DNA from: Fereydounia khargensis
Taxonomy: Eukaryota; Basidiomycota; Ustilaginomycetes; Urocystidales; Fereydouniaceae
NCBI GenBank assembly: GCA_026413255.1
Contig: JAOCZO010000014.1
Span: 186,001-250,000 of the forward strand
Direction: 5' to 3'
Length of the DNA: 64,000 nt
Below, piece by piece: positions 32,259-42,894 of the stretch. The translations under genes and the position numbers were made by a program. The notes under the pieces were generated by a model. It was not told where the DNA came from, made no database searches, and saw nothing but the letters and a program-made list of their open reading frames with translations. The stretch's first letter is position 1, and every line of letters starts with the position of its first letter.

Positions 32259-35063
32259 TGTAACAGACCTCGAGGTTTGGCTCGAGATTAACCTCAGCCA
32301 CTGCGGACGGTCCGAGATAGTGGGAAGTTGTGCAACTCAGCTGGCCAGCAGGACAGTGGGATGGATTGCTTCTATTGCGGGGTGGACGATGCACGAGTGC
32401 AGAGCCAATCACTGGCGAGCGGGGAAGGTGAGGAAGAAGCAAAGCAAGCCATGCTGGGTGGGCGGAAAAATTCATCGAGATGGGTCAAGGCGGGGCAAGA
32501 TGCATGTACATTATGGCCTGGTCTGGAACGACGCCTCGTGGCAAACGACGAGATTTCCTGGGTCGGTCGGTGTCTGAGGGGGCAGACGGCTATGGCGGAT
32601 GGATCGCAGGGAGGGAGGGGGAGTGCCAGGCAGGGTGCCAGACCGCAAGGGCTCAGTGGCGTCGTGTTGCGTTGGGCGCTGGCTGCACCTGGTACAGGTC
32701 TGCGTGCAGTGTGGGGAGGTGCAAGGCTCGACTGAGTGACACGACAGGCTTGGCAGAAAAGAGGCGAGTCGAGCAAGGCCTGGAACAGGACAACCGTGGC
32801 AGCCAGCAGTCTGGCAGGTTTGGTTGTGTGGGTCGGCGAACGAGGCTGGCTCGGGTAACGCACAACAGAGCACGGTCTGGTAACCTACCTCTCCCTCGCT
32901 CTCTGGCGATTGCCATCCATCCCTCCCCTCCGCCCAGTGTTCCAAAACTGGATCAGGCTGAGATCACAGATTTCGCTTGACGAGACAAGAAACGCAACCA
33001 CCAGCCTCCTCCGGGACAGGGCCAGGGCAAGGTACCTCGACAAGCACACACGTCCATCCACAAACAGGGCAAACGTGTTCAACGAGAGCACACAGTGATG
33101 GATTCGACACTGCGTCTTACCATACAAGCGCTGAGTCTCCTCTGCCTTCGAGTCACACACGCAGCCAGAGACAGATGAGGAGGAGAAAGTGGTCTGATCC
33201 TTTGATCGCCGCCCAGTCGACTGTCGCATGGAACAGTACTGTACGGTGGATCCAAAGCACCAGTCAGGCCCATTTTGGCTCAGACTCGGACTCGGAAAAA
33301 CATGGCAGCTTGCGACATGCTGTACTGTACTTGGATGTCATGTACGGTACGGAGAAAGGGGACTGAGCGGGCAGGCGGTTGGGGACGGTCGATGATCCCG
33401 CGGCAAGTCGAGTGCAGTATGGCTCACTGCCAAGACTTGCCTATTGGACCTGCAGAACCAAGAGAGGCACAAGCAGAGACGGGCTCGTCCCAGAGCGTGG
33501 GAAGCGAGCGCAGGCGGAGGGTAGAGGAGAGGCAAGGTGCAGTGTAGGTACGTGCGGGCAAGTTGCAGCACCGTGGCGTCCGCATTCGCTGGTCGAGTGT
33601 CCAGCGTCGGGTGGCTCAGGCGCAAGGACAGAGGCCAGCCAGGCCAGGCGCAGCACGAGTCCCGCATTGCAGCATGGGGTTTCCAACGTGGTGCTGTCGT
33701 GGAGTGCAACTGCGCTGCCACCAAAACAGAGCATGCAGGGCTTGCAAGGTCACACGCTCGTTTCGCTTGCCAAAACCTCTTGGCAAAAGAAAATAGAGAG
33801 AGGGAGAGGGAGAGAGAGAGCCCTACGTGCAGAGAAGCTGCCTAGCCTCTTCTCCTGCTCCTGCCTGCCCAAGAGCGTGTGCTGTATTTTTGGGGCCCCG
33901 CACGCGTCGTCACATTCAAGCACCGCCTCTGTTTCCAAACCCATCTACTGAGTCACTCAGCCCTTTACCCTTCCACCGCCAGAATCTCGTCCGCTTTGTC
34001 CGTCTAGAATACCGAGGCTCGCGATACAGGAACAGGACCACGTACTCCACTGAGCCAGCTTGCTGCTGCTTGGGCCCAGCTATCCGGTTTCTCACCTGGT
34101 CACCTCGCCGCTGGAGCTCTTCGTCTCTTAACGATGGCAACCACAATCCATTGATGAGCCAAACAAAAGGTCATGTGACTGGGCCGTGTGGAGAAAGGGA
34201 TCCACTGTAGTTTACAGCACTCTTCCCCCTCGAGCCTCCTCCTTCGTTTCCTGTAATTTTTTATCCGTGTACAGCAAATCGAGACTTTGTCTTCGTCTCT
34301 GAAAGTATCTCTCGGGCAAGTACGGTCTCATGAGAATGCTCACAGCTTGATTCCTCCCATTTCCATCGATCGCATCTGAATCAGTCTGCAGCAGATTAGC
34401 TTAGTCTGTCGATATGGCTTATCCCAGTAGATCAACAGCCAGACCAGGCAAGAGCTCTCTTTCATGCACTCATTCATGCACTTTACCCCGCATTTTTTCC
34501 GCTGTCAGGCACCGACACCGTCCGACAGCAGATGTGTCCTAACATACACAGTAAAGCCCCAGACTCTCCTGCATCCAGTTTACGGCACTCATCCAGTTCC
34601 CTCTCCGACAGTATCCGGGGAGCATCGGAGTCTGCGCACCCACATGGCCTTTTTTTCCTCCGGCCAAATCCTCGGCCTCGGTTGTGAGATAAAGCGCACA
34701 CCGGCTTCATCCTGGCCGGGTATCAACGATTACCCTGGCGCCGGACACTTCGCTAACGGCTTGTTCCAGTCACTTTCGGTTCCGAGACCGCCGTCTGGAA
34801 TGTGTCCGAGCAGTGTTCCGCTCCCTGTTCTTGAGATGGGAGATGATGATGGTCCTTGACCTTGAACGAGACGCGTACATTAACGCCATGTGATGCTGGT
34901 TGATACAGTACAGTACTGTGACTCCAACTACAGTAAGTTGACACCTTCAATCTTCGACAATCGAACACAAGGCGACGCGAGACGACGAGACGCATACAGT
35001 ACTTCAGTTCTCACACAAAAGCCAGCACTGCAGCATATAATTTACACACATGACTTCCGTAAC
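32259..35063. other. Gene-poor region, left part
   Basis: About 2.8 kb. No open frame longer than about 190 codons, none with recognisable motifs, and no plausible exon chains. It contains GA-rich runs (33785-33825), several ACAGTACTGT motifs (33233-33247, 33321-33350, 34903-34920, 34995-35003) and an upstream promoter part of the MFS gene near 32259-32500. Confidence 0.45.
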
Positions 35064-35181
35064 ATCTGCGGCCATAGAACCATGAAAGCACCGCATCCCG
35101 TCCGATCTGCGAAGTTAAGCATGGTATCGCCTAGTCAGTACTGCGGTGGGGGACCACGCGGGAATCCTAGGTGCTGCAGTT
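35064..35181 (+). rRNA. 5S ribosomal RNA gene, single dispersed copy
   Basis: A 118-base match to the fungal 5S pattern: ATCTGCGGCCATAG at the 5' end, GAAAGCACCGCATCCCGTCC, GAAGTTAAGC (part of the internal control region), GGTGGGGGACCACGCGGG and GGTGCTGCAGTT at the 3' end. The 5' ATCTGCGGC pairs with the 3' GCTGCAGTT apart from one mismatch to close helix I. A T-rich pol III stop follows at once. The gene stands alone, as in fungi where 5S genes are dispersed rather than in the rDNA repeat. It was identified from conserved blocks, so ends may be off by one or two bases. Confidence 0.9.
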
Positions 35182-35196
35182 CCTTTTCTTTTTTTG
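35182..35196 (+). terminator. RNA polymerase III T-run terminator after 5S
   Basis: CCTTTTCTTTTTTTG directly follows the 5S 3' end, giving runs of four and seven T on the sense strand, the standard pol III stop. Confidence 0.85.
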
Positions 35197-38100
35197 CTTG
35201 GTTATCTTGTAACGTGTTACTTTGTCTGCTTCTCTGTTGAACAAAGTCAGCCATCACCGAGTCGCTGATGCATCGCGCTCGTCGTTGTACCCAAAGAGTG
35301 GGAAGCCGCGTGGATGGATTGTGTAGCGTTGCTAGAGCGTCCGTGAAGGATCACTTGCCGCAGGCTTAGGTTCTGCCTCGAGATCCTGAAAAGCGGAACC
35401 GAGTCTTTCCCTTTCTCTGAAGAGGCGACAGCACCGCAAATCTTCTCCTACGAAAATCGCACCAAGAGTCGATTTCGTGCAACTCGCTGTGCACCTTAGA
35501 AGTAGACACGTCGTTAACAGCCTATTTCTCAACAGAACAAGCTGAGAAAATTGAGCAAAAAAAATGTAACTAGACAAGTTCATACGAGGAAAGACGATAG
35601 AGCGCTACATTCGGTTATTGGCTGAAGTTGTTCAGGATGCGATGAATATTTTGCTGCAATGGGTGTTCCCAGACCTGGTCCCTACCATCGCCGATCCACG
35701 ATCGGGCCCGATGCTGCTATATCCGCGTCTCGATTCAGACTGCTGCGGTAAGACAGTGTGCTCGACAAGCTGGTCTCGAGCATGGATAGAAACAGCGTAA
35801 GCATCTGTATGGTCACACACAGCGGTGAGACCCACCACAGAGTCATCACAGAGTCACGCGAAAAGAGCTTTCGGCTTTCGGAAGGAAGGCATAAAGTGAG
35901 CAGCGACAACATCCAGCATCTCGGCGAGGTAAGACCCTACTAAGTGTACATCTGACGTATTGACCCGAAAAGACGATCAAGCTCCCCCTTCGAGCCCGTA
36001 AGAAGCTCGGCACATTCAAAGATCGTCTCAGAGCGAGATCGTCATTCAACAAACTCGTGTTCCTCAGCATGTTTTCGTGCACAAAACCACGCGATGCTTG
36101 CCACTCGGCGTCGGAGCGTGAATCCTGCAGACTGTATGTGAAGAGAGAGCCTCCCCATGCCGTGAGAGCCGTTTCGTCAAAACACGACATCATAAACTCA
36201 TGTTTACAGCAGTTTGACGTCCTCTCTTTCTTCGACAAGGGATGTTGTTTCAAACACTGATTGTTTCACAGATGTGTCTTTCCAGGATGCTCGCGTCCTA
36301 GTCATCATCATACGAGCGCATCACCCTATGTCCAAGAAACCCGAGGGGGGCACAGAAGAAATGCCTTCCTGTGCATGATAGCACTCGAGACGAAGGGCCT
36401 GGGACCAGAGGCTCTGATTGCGTGCGAATAGTCAGCATCCGGGTCAGATTCTGGCGTCTGTAGTTGACTCTGATAAGCTCTGCCACGTCCTGCTGTCCAG
36501 TGCGATTGACCCTGCTTTCATCGGTACGGTGTCGCCCGATTAGCAACTTGAGTCGCCGATTTGACGCATCTAAGGTTCAAGAGAACTTGTGATTTGCCTA
36601 GGTGCATCGCACTGGATGCATTCGATGCAGACTTGACGCCAGCATGCACGCATGCACCACTCGAATTCGCCTGGCACCCACGCACCAAAGTTCTTTGCTG
36701 CCGCTTTTCTGCGCAGCTTGTTTGCTTTTCTTGCAGGAGTGGTCAAGGAGAGATCACACACTTGCACACTTTAATCACATGGCGTGTCCTCGGCTTGGAG
36801 ATTGAAGAGCCGCCTACAGTGAGACATCCCACCTCTTTACGCGTTGAAAGAACCTCTATCGTTGTATAATCACGAGCGGCTAGGATTATGGAGAAGACAA
36901 TGTTGTTACTGTCACTGTTTCAAGCATGGTCTCGTGGGGAAAAAGTGTCCCCGATCGAGCGTGAGCGCGTCATCCTGTCGGATCGGCCCTTGCCAAATGC
37001 GGCAAGTTCTACATCAGTTTCCCGATCCATCTTGACTCGACCTGTGTGGCAAGAGACAGTCGAGTCTCCGCCTCTGATCTGACCATGAAGAGGCGTCGTT
37101 AGTCGGACATGGTAAGCCGAGTCCACCCTCACTTGCCGACCAGATTCGGCTTGCAACAGGTTCTTGCGTCAAAGGATGACCGAGGCCGACCCTGGCTGCT
37201 CCGTGAATGCGAGGAGTGTCTTTACTGTTCAGACCAGAGGGATTCCTCGGCTGACGGCATGCTCGGTTACTGAGGATAGCTCCATAGAAAGAATGGCATA
37301 GCGTTGCCTCCGTTGCGCACAAGGGTCCTCCATTGACCCCCTTGTTGCCGGGTAATTTGTGCAACTGGTATCCGTTGTCCTTGGGCGTTGCTGGCGTGTG
37401 TTGCCATGTACGTGCCGTAACCATCGCTTTGGTCTAGCCTTGGCACTGGCGCGCAATTGCTGCTGCTCCTGCCGCTGGTTTCCAACGTCGCCAGCAAACT
37501 CACAGTACAGTAACTTAGGTCGCGTCGCCTGCTTGGATCGCTTCGGCCGCCGCCTCCGTTGGTCGCGCTTGCTGGACCCTGGCGTTGACGCAAGTAAGCG
37601 AGACATGCACCAAGACAGAAAACACGAAAGAACAAAAAGGTTGGACGGCGCAGCCGCATTCGTATTCATTGCTTGAGCATACGCGAAAACTCGCCCGCAG
37701 TCACCTCAACGGAGCAAACGAAAGAACCCAAGGACGGAACGGCAATTCTTTCACCACCGAATAGCCGTGGGCCACCTCACCATCACTGTCACAGAAGAAA
37801 CGTGCCCGAGCGTGACGAATGCAGAGAAGGGCGATGCTTGCCAGCGATACCATTACACGCCCATTCATCTCCAGTCTATTGTTCTGCTGCTTGCTTGGGG
37901 TAAGCACCTGGCCCAAGACCAGCCCCGGGCGAGCCGAGGCATGCAGCATGGTCCTCCTGGGAGTGAGCTGGCAATTTTTCAGCGGAAGGACCGAACGTGG
38001 CTTTCTGTCTTTAGCTGGGCATTCCGGTCGACAGGGTCATTTTGGTCGCCTCAGCCGGATAACACAGCAACGGTATCATGGTTCACCTTCATTTGTGTCT

Positions 38101-40029
38101 TTGGTCTATGAATGAGTGGTCCGAGTCGCCATGCTTTTTATGAAGCCAGCTGGCCAGCCTGGATGCCGCGACGCCACAAAGCCACCCACCATTGAGCCCT
38201 CATAATTGGTCTGGAACGCGGCACCCCGAAGTGGGAGTCGGAAATACACAGTACAGTAGCCTCTCTCTCAAAATGTGCGGAAAGCCGCAACTGATCCCGA
38301 GATGTTACTTGCAGCGGACTTGAGTTTATTCGAGAACCCTTGGCAAAAAAAAAGGATAGCATCAACAAGGGGGACAAATTCTTGACTGGATGGTTGTGTG
38401 AATATACATGATCTGGCTCCTTGCAACTTGTAATTGTGTTCGAGTAAGGAGGAGGTAAAGCCATCGACGAGAGCTACAGGTCGGCCTGTGACGTTACATG
38501 CCAACTGTGGGGGATTGTAGTGCGAGGGAAGGTTGATTGAATTGGTTCAGCAGGGCGGAGAATAGCGTGCTGTCTCTCATGTCGACGCGACGCTAGCTGA
38601 CGCAAATGCAAGGCTATCCATACGCCAGCTGTACCGATCCATAGTGGTGCGCGCCCGAGTGCAAGCGAGATCTAGGTGGGCGAGGCGAGTGCAGCAGATT
38701 GCAGCAGGTGTGCGTCACCATTTGTCGCGAGACTTGCCAAACAGGGCAAAACAAGTTGGACAGGATTACAGACCGTATGCACGGCCTGCACCTCAAGCTC
38801 CGCAATCCCGCGAGAGAAAAAAAAGTCAAGTGATACCAGCACTGTGCAGGTACTTGCTCACCTGCATCGCCTCGTACCTCTTGCCCGTTGGTTCGCATCG
38901 CCTAACTGCTCCGACCGTCCCGGCTGGGGCTGAGGCTGAGGCTGGGGAGGCTTGGTGGCTCTCTCCTTACCCAACCGCATGATTTCGGTTTGGTAGCCAT
39001 CCAGCCGGCGTGCTCACGCTTTCTCCCACTCTTACGCATGTTCAAAAGTCACAATTTGCCTGTGGCAGCTGCAGCTATTGTGCCTAGAGTTACAATGATA
39101 CGATGACTGTCTTTGGCCTGGACCCGTTAGATCGGGAGCAAGTTTTTTTCGCCCTCTCACACATACCCTAAGGTGGTCTTTGCTGCCTGCTCGCTTCGAT
39201 CCAGTGCGCTATTGTTTGCCCAAATTTTTAGCCGTGCTAGTGCTGCTCGTTTCTTGTTTGCCCTTTGCTCAGCTGTGCCTCTGACCGTCCCGGCTGTCCC
39301 CTCTGCCTGTCCCCTCGCGCCGACCCTCCTTGCACGCCTCGAAAGCCCCGCCCCCTCCCTCTCCCGCCAAGCTTGACGCCAGATCCCCCCACCGAGGCTG
39401 CGATATCATTCAATTCTGCTCAGCCACTCCTCCCCTTCATACCCCATCCATTCACACTCCATTTCTCTTGATCTCGTACTCACACCCCGTCCGTCCCATA
39501 CCCACTGCCTTGTCAGGCTAACGACTTTGTGAGTACTCTTAAAACCTTTGCCTTCCGCTTTTCAACCTTGGCACCTTCCTCTCGCCCAGGCCTAGTGAGC
39601 GTATACTGACTGACGTTTTGTGAAATCCTTCTCTGCCTCAGTAACGACCTCTAACGATCTAGCAACGAGACATCCTGGAGCTACTCCAGCCTTTGCCGCA
39701 TCATCAACTAGACACTCTCAAACCCTCACAACCAAGCCCAATCTCACTCGCATCGTATTGCACCGCTACCTCTGTGCCCAACCCAAGGCCCAACCCAACC
39801 ATCAAGGTCAACCTCACGGCAATCGTCCGCCACTCCAGCTCTAGACCCTTCTTGTCTGGAAGTGCATGACACCGTATTTTGACCGTCGCTAGCCCCCATT
39901 TACGACCCTTGACGACATCTGCTCTTTTTACGAACCCAAGAGCAGTAACGATTTCGTAACGACTCCAATATTGATCTCTCTCCTATTTATTCGACCAATA
40001 TCCCCCCTTCCACATCAAGAGAATTCACC
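35197..40029. other. Gene-poor region, right part, with leader of the C2H2 factor
   Basis: About 4.8 kb. Open frames reach 146 codons (37229-37669, minus) and none has a recognised domain. It holds ACAGTACAGTA motifs at 37501-37513 and 38249-38259, and CT-rich leader sequence from about 39200. A probable leader intron lies at 39529-39641 (GTGAGT donor, CTGCCTCAG acceptor). No transposon ends or long repeats were recognised. Confidence 0.45.
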
Positions 40030-41859
40030 ATGGAGGACCAGTACTTCAGCACTACCCACAACCCCACCCTCTTCGACCTTAACGGCTGCACGCCTATGGG
40101 CTTCTCGCCCTCAATCGACGGCTCGAATGGCCTTCCCTTCTCCTTCGGCGACGGCATCGAGACTCCTTCATTCATGCTCGAGGTGCAGAGGAAGCGCGCT
40201 GACACCACCGCCACCCTCAAGCCCGACTTCAACTTTAAAGAATCGCTCGACGTTGACGAAGATGGTATCGAGATTGACATTCCTCAGCGCAAGCGTGCTG
40301 CTCAGCGACTGTCGCTTGCCTCCTCCATCGCCAGTTCTGCACCCTCCACTGCCACCTCCGATGCCGAAGGCAACGACTTCAACGGCTTCGACAGCGAAAC
40401 TTCTCCGTCTGCCGGCTCACCCTGGAGCACTTCTGAGCAACAGGGTTTTGACGAGTTCGTCTCGAACATGACTCTGACAGACCGCGAGCCTGACCTTGTC
40501 AACTGGCGTTCTAGCGCTATGCAAAGCAGCCTCCAGCCTGTCGACGGCCCTTCGCCACTGTCGTCAAACGTTGCGGGGCCTGAGTTCAGCTTTGCTGATT
40601 TCATCGACGAGAACCCCCAGAACGGCGGAGCTACCGTCGATGATTCCACCGTTCGAGAGTCCGAGTCCCACGCTCAGCGACCATCCTTGCCCTCTTTCGA
40701 CTCGGCTGGATCGCTCAGCACCGGTTCTTCCTCTTGTGCCTCTGAAGCTGCCCCCGCGACTCCCTCGTCCCTGACCGGCGGCTCTGATGACCTTGATGGC
40801 AAACACGAGGACTTTACCGTCGATGCAAGCTTTGTCAACGTCGAGCACCTTGATATGACCAACGTACCATCCTTCGAGCACTTTACCCCACAGCCAGGTT
40901 TTGTTCCCCACCCCCAGCTGCTGGGTGTCCCAATCCCTTCTGGCGCTGGTTGGCCAATTGCCCGCCCCATGGGTTCCGTGGACGGTGCACAAATGCCACC
41001 GATGCCTTTCGGTGCCGAGAACTACCGTGCTCCGGGCATGATGTTTTCGCAGAGTGCACCTTCACATGCTGCTGCTCAGCTGTCTATGTACGCTGCGAGC
41101 TTGATCGATTCTCCGGTGCCCTCGTCGCCAGCTTGCAGTGCAAGGAGCACCTCGCCATTCACCTCATCGCCTCACGGTGTCTTTCCCTCGTCCTCGCCCT
41201 TGATGCAATCGCCCAACTCGCATCAGATGCCGCTTCAGCACCTTCAGTCACCCCAGGACAACAACGTGCCTTCGTCGCACTCGAAGGGGATGAACCTCCT
41301 CAGCCAGTTTGCTCACCTTGCCAATCCTTACGCCGGCCTCATCACCAAGCGATCACGCGGTCGCCGAGTGCCAAGCAAGCCCGAGGAGATGAACAACCTC
41401 GGTAAGAGCGGCAAGGTGTACACCTGCAAGGTTCCCGGCTGTGGTAAGTGCTTCAAGCGTAGCGAGCATCTTAAGAGGCACGTAAGGAGCATCCACACGG
41501 ACGAAAAGCCATTCATGTGCCCATTCCCGAACTGCCACAAGCGTTTCAGCCGCCACGACAACCTCAACCAGCATGCACGTGTTCACGCACCTGCGTCTGG
41601 TGCTCCGGTTCGCGGCTCGATCTCTGCCGGTGGACAGCCGGTGGACATGAATGGAATGCCGCCCATGTCTTTGGGTCAGTCAAACTTTGGTGATATGTCA
41701 ATCAACCAGGAGATGATGATGCAGGCTCCTTCGCAGGAGATGGGCCAACTCAGGCAGGAAGACATGTTCTTCGATGACAGTGAGGCAGATGAGCTTCAAA
41801 TGGGTGGATGCGGCGGTTCTGGTATCTCGGCTCAAGGGACACTCAAGACCGAGTCTTGA
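40030..41859 (+). CDS. C2H2 zinc-finger transcription factor, Msn2/Msn4-like fingers
   Basis: Single exon, 609 aa. Two tandem C2H2 fingers lie near residues 463-520: [21 protein letters not shown], with a [11 protein letters not shown] linker, then [20 protein letters not shown]. The recognition residues RSEHLKR and RHDNLNQ and the short linker resemble the stress-element-binding Msn2/Msn4/Seb1 group, so binding to CCCCT-type sites is plausible but not shown. The rest is Ser/Pro/Met-rich with acidic patches ([10 protein letters not shown] near 75, and DDSEADELQ near the end), as in activators. A basic RSRGRR patch just before the fingers may serve nuclear import. It lies behind a very long upstream region, convergent with LCB2. 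Which ortholog it is in smuts I cannot say. Confidence 0.88.
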   Translation: MEDQYFSTTHNPTLFDLNGCTPMGFSPSIDGSNGLPFSFGDGIETPSFMLEVQRKRADTTATLKPDFNFKESLDVDEDGIEIDIPQRKRAAQRLSLASSIASSAPSTATSDAEGNDFNGFDSETSPSAGSPWSTSEQQGFDEFVSNMTLTDREPDLVNWRSSAMQSSLQPVDGPSPLSSNVAGPEFSFADFIDENPQNGGATVDDSTVRESESHAQRPSLPSFDSAGSLSTGSSSCASEAAPATPSSLTGGSDDLDGKHEDFTVDASFVNVEHLDMTNVPSFEHFTPQPGFVPHPQLLGVPIPSGAGWPIARPMGSVDGAQMPPMPFGAENYRAPGMMFSQSAPSHAAAQLSMYAASLIDSPVPSSPACSARSTSPFTSSPHGVFPSSSPLMQSPNSHQMPLQHLQSPQDNNVPSSHSKGMNLLSQFAHLANPYAGLITKRSRGRRVPSKPEEMNNLGKSGKVYTCKVPGCGKCFKRSEHLKRHVRSIHTDEKPFMCPFPNCHKRFSRHDNLNQHARVHAPASGAPVRGSISAGGQPVDMNGMPPMSLGQSNFGDMSINQEMMMQAPSQEMGQLRQEDMFFDDSEADELQMGGCGGSGISAQGTLKTES

Positions 41860-42894
41860 CCCTTTGACGCCATTCACCAAAAGCACCACCACTGGTGTGA
41901 TTCGAGGCGCTCAACGTCTCGTATCGCCCGCCTATGCCCATCCAAACTCTATGCCCTCTATGCCAGCTCCTTACTGCCTCGGACAATGCCCTTTGTATCA
42001 TGGACGCTTCTTTGCGCTCCAATATCTCTGTTGATCCTTTCTCCTCTCCGCTTTGTCTGCCAGGTGCGACATGGCTGGTCAGAGTTGAGACAAACGACCT
42101 CGGGGCTTGCTAGTATCAAGTCCTTGTCGGGTCGTTTGACCCTAGTGTTTGGCGGACACTTTTCTTGACCGCTGTCGGCGTTGGACATTTTCTTTGAACT
42201 CTGTACTTTTTCCCTTTCTCCTCTCTCTTGCCGTCGTCCTTCCTCCCCCCTCTCTCCTCTTCTCTCATTAGTGCCCGTCTCGTGGAACGATTCCCTCCCA
42301 TTTACCCCCCACCTTCTCGACTGCTTTTAGGTACGGACTCTCTCCTCCTGCCCGATATCCCCTCGCCTCACACCGGACCGTATCCCCCCACTCGCAGCTG
42401 TCAACTGTGCTATGGCCCATGCTACGGTGGCCACGCAGCTAGACTCTCACCCAGTTCGTCGTTCCCCCTACGAACCGTTTCGTGTGTCGTAGAGTTTGTT
42501 TAGCAGTTAGTTTCTCTCTGATCTCGAAGAAATGTGGATTTTTTTCCTTGTTCGCCATCTCTGCGTGACGCACAGTATCTGACTCAGGCGCAGCCGGAAA
42601 AGGTTCGGCATTCGTTATGCTCTGAGAGAGGCGTAGGCGCGCACAATCATATACTGTAGTCTGTCAGCGAGTCAAGAGTCCTGTCTTCTGTCTGTCAAGC
42701 ATTACTGTGATGGTCAATTCCAGAGGATACAGTACCTAGGGGCGTAACATGTGTTTGGAAAACGAAGAGAGAAGAGAAGAGAAACAGAGGAAGAAAAGGA
42801 GCGACTTGGATTGAGCCGAGTCGAGCTCAAGGGTCAACCATGAGGCGGGGAGGGGAAAATCTATGGCAACAGCGATCAAGACATGAGGCTAGCG
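41860..42894. other. Intergenic region between convergent C2H2-factor and LCB2 genes
   Basis: About 1.0 kb. T/C-rich 3' flank to about 42550 and two ACTGTAG/ACAGTAC motifs at 42651-42659 and 42728-42735. No gene was seen. Confidence 0.5.

Noticed and set aside
35846-36253. 135-codon minus-strand frame in the gene-poor block
   Set aside because: No motif, no signal peptide and no plausible splice partners; kept as non-coding.
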